From NCBI GenBank assembly GCA_956465555.1, contig OY101128.1, forward strand, positions 310,001-374,000: a stretch of DNA of 64,000 nt, given 5' to 3'. Below, in pieces: positions 61,294 through 64,000 of the stretch; position 1 is the stretch's first letter, and each line of letters opens with the position of its first letter. The notes under the pieces were generated by a model. That model had not been told where the DNA came from and made no database searches. It saw only the letters and a list, made by a program, of their open reading frames with translations. The position numbers and the translations under genes are program-made. The DNA is from Nitzschia sp. pyKryTriq1 (taxonomy: Eukaryota; Bacillariophyta; Bacillariophyceae; Bacillariales; Bacillariaceae).

Positions 61294-62193
61294 TTAGGCC
61301 TTCATGTAGGCAGTGATTTCGGAGTACAGCACAAGGACCATGGCAGCTCCGACAGTACGGAGAGCGTTGGCGCCGGCTCCCTTGAACAAAGCGGTGGTTC
61401 CTTCGTCCTTCATAATCTTAGTGAAACAGTCCATGGTTCCGCTGTAAACCCATTCGGCCTTGGGCTTTTCAGATTGCATCTGAAGGCGACGACGGACGGT
61501 GTCGAAGGGGTACGAGGCGTATCCGGCCATGATGGCGGAAAATTGGGCGCATCCGAACTTGGAAGCAGCACGGAAGAGATTGTTTTCGGACTTTTGGTAA
61601 GGGTTGTATCCAGAAAGGGTGTCGAAGAGACCGAAGTAGACACCACGGTAAGGGATGATACCAACAATGGAGACACCGACACCGTTGTAAAGACCTCCAA
61701 TTCCGGAGCTCTTGACGGTCTTGGTAAGACAGTCCATAAGTCCACTGAATTGTTGCTTTCCACCTCCGACATCGGACGCCAATCGAGTACGGGCGTAGTC
61801 AAGGGGGTAGACGATCATGAGCGATCCGGCTCCAGCCAAACCTCCAGAGGCCATGTTGATGGCGAAGAACTTGAGGAATTCTGTGTTCTTGTCAGCCCTG
61901 GGGAACATGGCCTTGATGGTATCCTTGAAGGCAAAGTTGAAGGCCTGGGTGGGGAAGTAACGGATGATGTTGGTCAAGTTTCCACGCCAGAAGGCACCGA
62001 TACCTTGCTCGGCGGCGACTCGGGTGAAGCAGTCCACGATACCGGTGTATCGCTTGACCTCTCCAGAAATGATCTTGGGGTTGGCATCTTGGGTCTGGAT
62101 AAGAAGCTTCACACGCTCGATGGGAGCAGTGGCGGTCTTGGCGACAGCGCCGGAAACACCGCCGGCCATAAAGTTGATGAGGAAATCAGTCAT
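61294..62193 (-). CDS. mitochondrial ADP/ATP carrier
   Basis: 299 aa, intronless, the usual length for this carrier. Three repeats of the mitochondrial carrier family are present, each with Px[DE]xx[KR]: PIERVK, PLDYAR and PFDTVR. Specific marks are FMAGGVSGAVAKTATAPIERVKLL, FWRGNLTNIIRYFPTQAFNFAFKD and FKGAGANALRTVGAAMVLVLY, which are close to ADP/ATP translocases. The canonical RRRMMM box is RRRLQM here. It exchanges cytosolic ADP for matrix ATP across the inner membrane. Codon use is strongly biased to C-ending codons, as in highly expressed genes. Confidence 0.93.
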   Translation of the reverse strand: MTDFLINFMAGGVSGAVAKTATAPIERVKLLIQTQDANPKIISGEVKRYTGIVDCFTRVAAEQGIGAFWRGNLTNIIRYFPTQAFNFAFKDTIKAMFPRADKNTEFLKFFAINMASGGLAGAGSLMIVYPLDYARTRLASDVGGGKQQFSGLMDCLTKTVKSSGIGGLYNGVGVSIVGIIPYRGVYFGLFDTLSGYNPYQKSENNLFRAASKFGCAQFSAIMAGYASYPFDTVRRRLQMQSEKPKAEWVYSGTMDCFTKIMKDEGTTALFKGAGANALRTVGAAMVLVLYSEITAYMKA

Positions 62194-63523
62194 GGTGGAA
62201 TGTGATGGATGATACTACAAAGCAACTCTGGTGTTGGGAAATACATGCGAGAAAGAGACAAACGAAGGTGAGTATGATTGCCTGCTCAGTACAGACAGTC
62301 CAACAATTCCATTCGTTTTCCAAAAAGTGGTCGAAAAAATGACCACTGATGACGTAAAACCCAACGCGACCAATCGGCGCCCGCCATCGTCTACGCACGC
62401 AGCCTTCGTACTGTTTCTACGGCTTGACGAAAGACGTGCTACCATGCTGTTGTTCCGACAACGACGGTCGACAGAGACTGCTCTAGCGCTGCACTCATCG
62501 GAGCCAGAAAGGCAGCTCGATAATCCATGCATCAAGAGTCTCCCTCGGCCGTCGGGACAAAAAAGACGTTAGGGAGAATCTCGCTTGTGAAGCGAAAGGC
62601 GAAAGAGTTTCTTCGCCTTGCTCTCGCAACAAGGAGAAGGAACCAATCTCGACCGTCGTCGTCAAAGCTTGAGAGTCTTTCTTGTCATTGTCTCTTCACA
62701 TGGAGGTTGGGGTTGATGGCGGTAGGCAGATTGGGACGAGATACAGGGAAGGAAGAGGGTAAACCTACCTTTCGTGGCGATAAATGACCAAAGGAGGAAC
62801 AAAGATGATTCTCGTTTGTGGTTGTCGATGACGAACAAAATACCAACCACCCATCCGCACGCCGGAAAATCGAACGCATTTTTTCCAAATCCGTGCAGCG
62901 ATACCGGTAGTCGGTACCGTACCGTACTTCTAGTGGGTCGGAAGGTACGTGGTCGTTCGGTAGAAATGACACGTAGGAGTTACGTTGAACGTGCTTATCG
63001 TCATCTGCGACACGGATTTGGCGGAAGGACGACAAACCTTCGCCAATAAGCGTTCGGGCGAAGGGAAGGTCGCGCGTGCATGTGGTATGACGTCCTTCGA
63101 AAGCAAGCAACTGCAACCGTTATCCTTGCTGCAACTTCCGCCTTGCTTCCGTTGACAGCACGGGAACCAATGTTTGATAGAAGAAACCGACCGTCATTCG
63201 TCGGCGAACGATGACGTGGAGGCCAAACCAAACAACGCAAGCAAAGCACCTCATACTCTCGCGTCGTACGGTCGTTACTGTACAAGGTACGTCTCCGCGT
63301 GTGTAATTCTACAGTACCAGTACCGGTAGATGTTGTCGCTATGCATCGTCATCGTTTGTATTTGATGGGTACGAGCAACGCAGACACAACGCACGACACC
63401 GCACAATGAGAAAGCCACAAGGCCCAAAACACATCATCCGAATCTCATCATCCCTTCTGCACCTTCTTTTCATTTCATCGGCCAACGCAAAATTCGCATA
63501 ATAACAGCACACGAAACATCACA
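62194..63523. other. divergent promoter region, carrier and right-edge gene
   Basis: Contains ATACCGGTAGTCGGTACCGTACC at about 62903 and a CAGTACCAGTACCGGTAG cluster at about 63312, the latter 200 bp upstream of the right-edge gene. No gene is seen. Confidence 0.55.
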
Positions 63524-64000
63524 ATGGAAATAACAAATATGATGATGGAAGCTACTGTGAACAGTAATATTCCGAGTATTACACCACGCTGCATAAGAAC
63601 CACAGAACTGCAACGAGAACTGCCTCGACGGAAACGAAGACGAGCTTCGGTAGTTTCGACATCCGTGTTGTTCCTTTTATCACTGGCGTTGTGTTCCACA
63701 TGCAGGCACCAGCAGGGCGTGGATGCCTTTGGAATTCGGAAATGGGTCTCTCGTCGAGTATCGTTTGCATCTTCATCTGGCGGTGCTCGAAAGACACAAG
63801 ACGAGTCGTCAGGGCGCTTTCTCGCGGATAAGAGCAAAAATGGTGAGACGGCGGCCTCATCAGCATCGTCTTGGTCTAAACCGGCCAACGGCGGATCTTC
63901 GTCCCCACTGCAGGTTCGAAAAAGAGTCCGGGCAGTACTGGAAAAGGCCCGAACACGAACGGGTGTGGATAATAATTCCTCCGTCAATGGAAGCAGCAAC
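63524..64000 (+). CDS. plastid-type protein, 5' part only
   Basis: An open frame of 159 codons from ATG 63524 (ATCACAATG) runs off the right edge without a stop. Residues 32-41 are very basic (LPRRKRRRAS), then a hydrophobic segment (VLFLLSLALCSTC, about 47-61) leads to VDAFGIRKW, an ASAFAP-like plastid or secretory signal with an unusually long N-terminal extension. After this the visible part is Ser/Lys/Arg-rich and probably disordered (LQVRKRVRAVLEKARTRTG near the end). No domain is reached, so no function can be given. Confidence 0.65.
   Translation, partial: MEITNMMMEATVNSNIPSITPRCIRTTELQRELPRRKRRRASVVSTSVLFLLSLALCSTCRHQQGVDAFGIRKWVSRRVSFASSSGGARKTQDESSGRFLADKSKNGETAASSASSWSKPANGGSSSPLQVRKRVRAVLEKARTRTGVDNNSSVNGSSN

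Overview
The window is nuclear DNA of a photosynthetic stramenopile, most likely a diatom and probably a pennate one. The genus cannot be fixed from sequence alone. The evidence is: short GT-AG introns of 87-212 bp in about 10 of 25 genes; several secretory signals followed by an ASAFAP-like phenylalanine motif (GFAPP, RAFTAP, HAFQSP, DAFG), which is how diatoms address proteins to complex plastids; very large Pro/Ser/Thr-rich surface-type proteins with CGCC cysteine modules; proteins that look diatom-specific (TPR-like pair, MORC-like ATPase, RGLE-type protein); and relics of a Ty1/copia reverse transcriptase. I see no rRNA gene, no convincing tRNA gene and no CRISPR.

Layout. 1-9 kb: a plastid-type zinc-ribbon/RRM RNA-binding protein, a membrane P-loop NTPase with a C-terminal EF-hand, and a tandem pair of TPR-like paralogs whose second copy is truncated. 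9-12.5 kb: a membrane-anchored S28 serine peptidase and an inositol monophosphatase. 12.7-23.7 kb: two head-to-tail PST-rich surface-protein paralogs on the minus strand (1182 and 1394 aa, each of two exons), with a plastid methionine sulfoxide reductase A on the opposite strand between them. 25-33 kb: a secreted TTHB210/DUF5602-like protein, a tail-anchored protein with three SH3BGR-type thioredoxin-fold domains and an array of RxxS...FENEFD motifs, and a plastid-type HAD phosphatase. 33.8-41.2 kb: a cytochrome P450 with an apparent frameshift, a polytopic membrane protein and a 1410-aa coiled-coil protein. 41.7-51 kb: MYND-finger, F-box, J-domain, BAR-ankyrin and zinc alcohol dehydrogenase genes. 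51.5-57.3 kb: a MORC-like GHKL protein, a short-chain dehydrogenase and a diatom-type unknown protein. 57.4-59.1 kb: transposon debris with minisatellites. 59.6-64 kb: a TAZ zinc-finger protein, a mitochondrial ADP/ATP carrier and the 5' part of a plastid-type gene running off the right edge.

The genes do not form one pathway; each appears to have its own promoter. The most striking items are the PST paralog pair with its conserved KTIRFA motif, the SH3BGR/FENEFD protein, the MORC-like protein lacking the usual DxGxG box, the chimeric transposon scar, and a family of short palindromes built on GTAC/CCGG steps (for example GTACCGGTAC) that lie in many gene 5' flanks. All exon joins are my own predictions from reading frame, splice consensus and, for the PST pair, paralog alignment.
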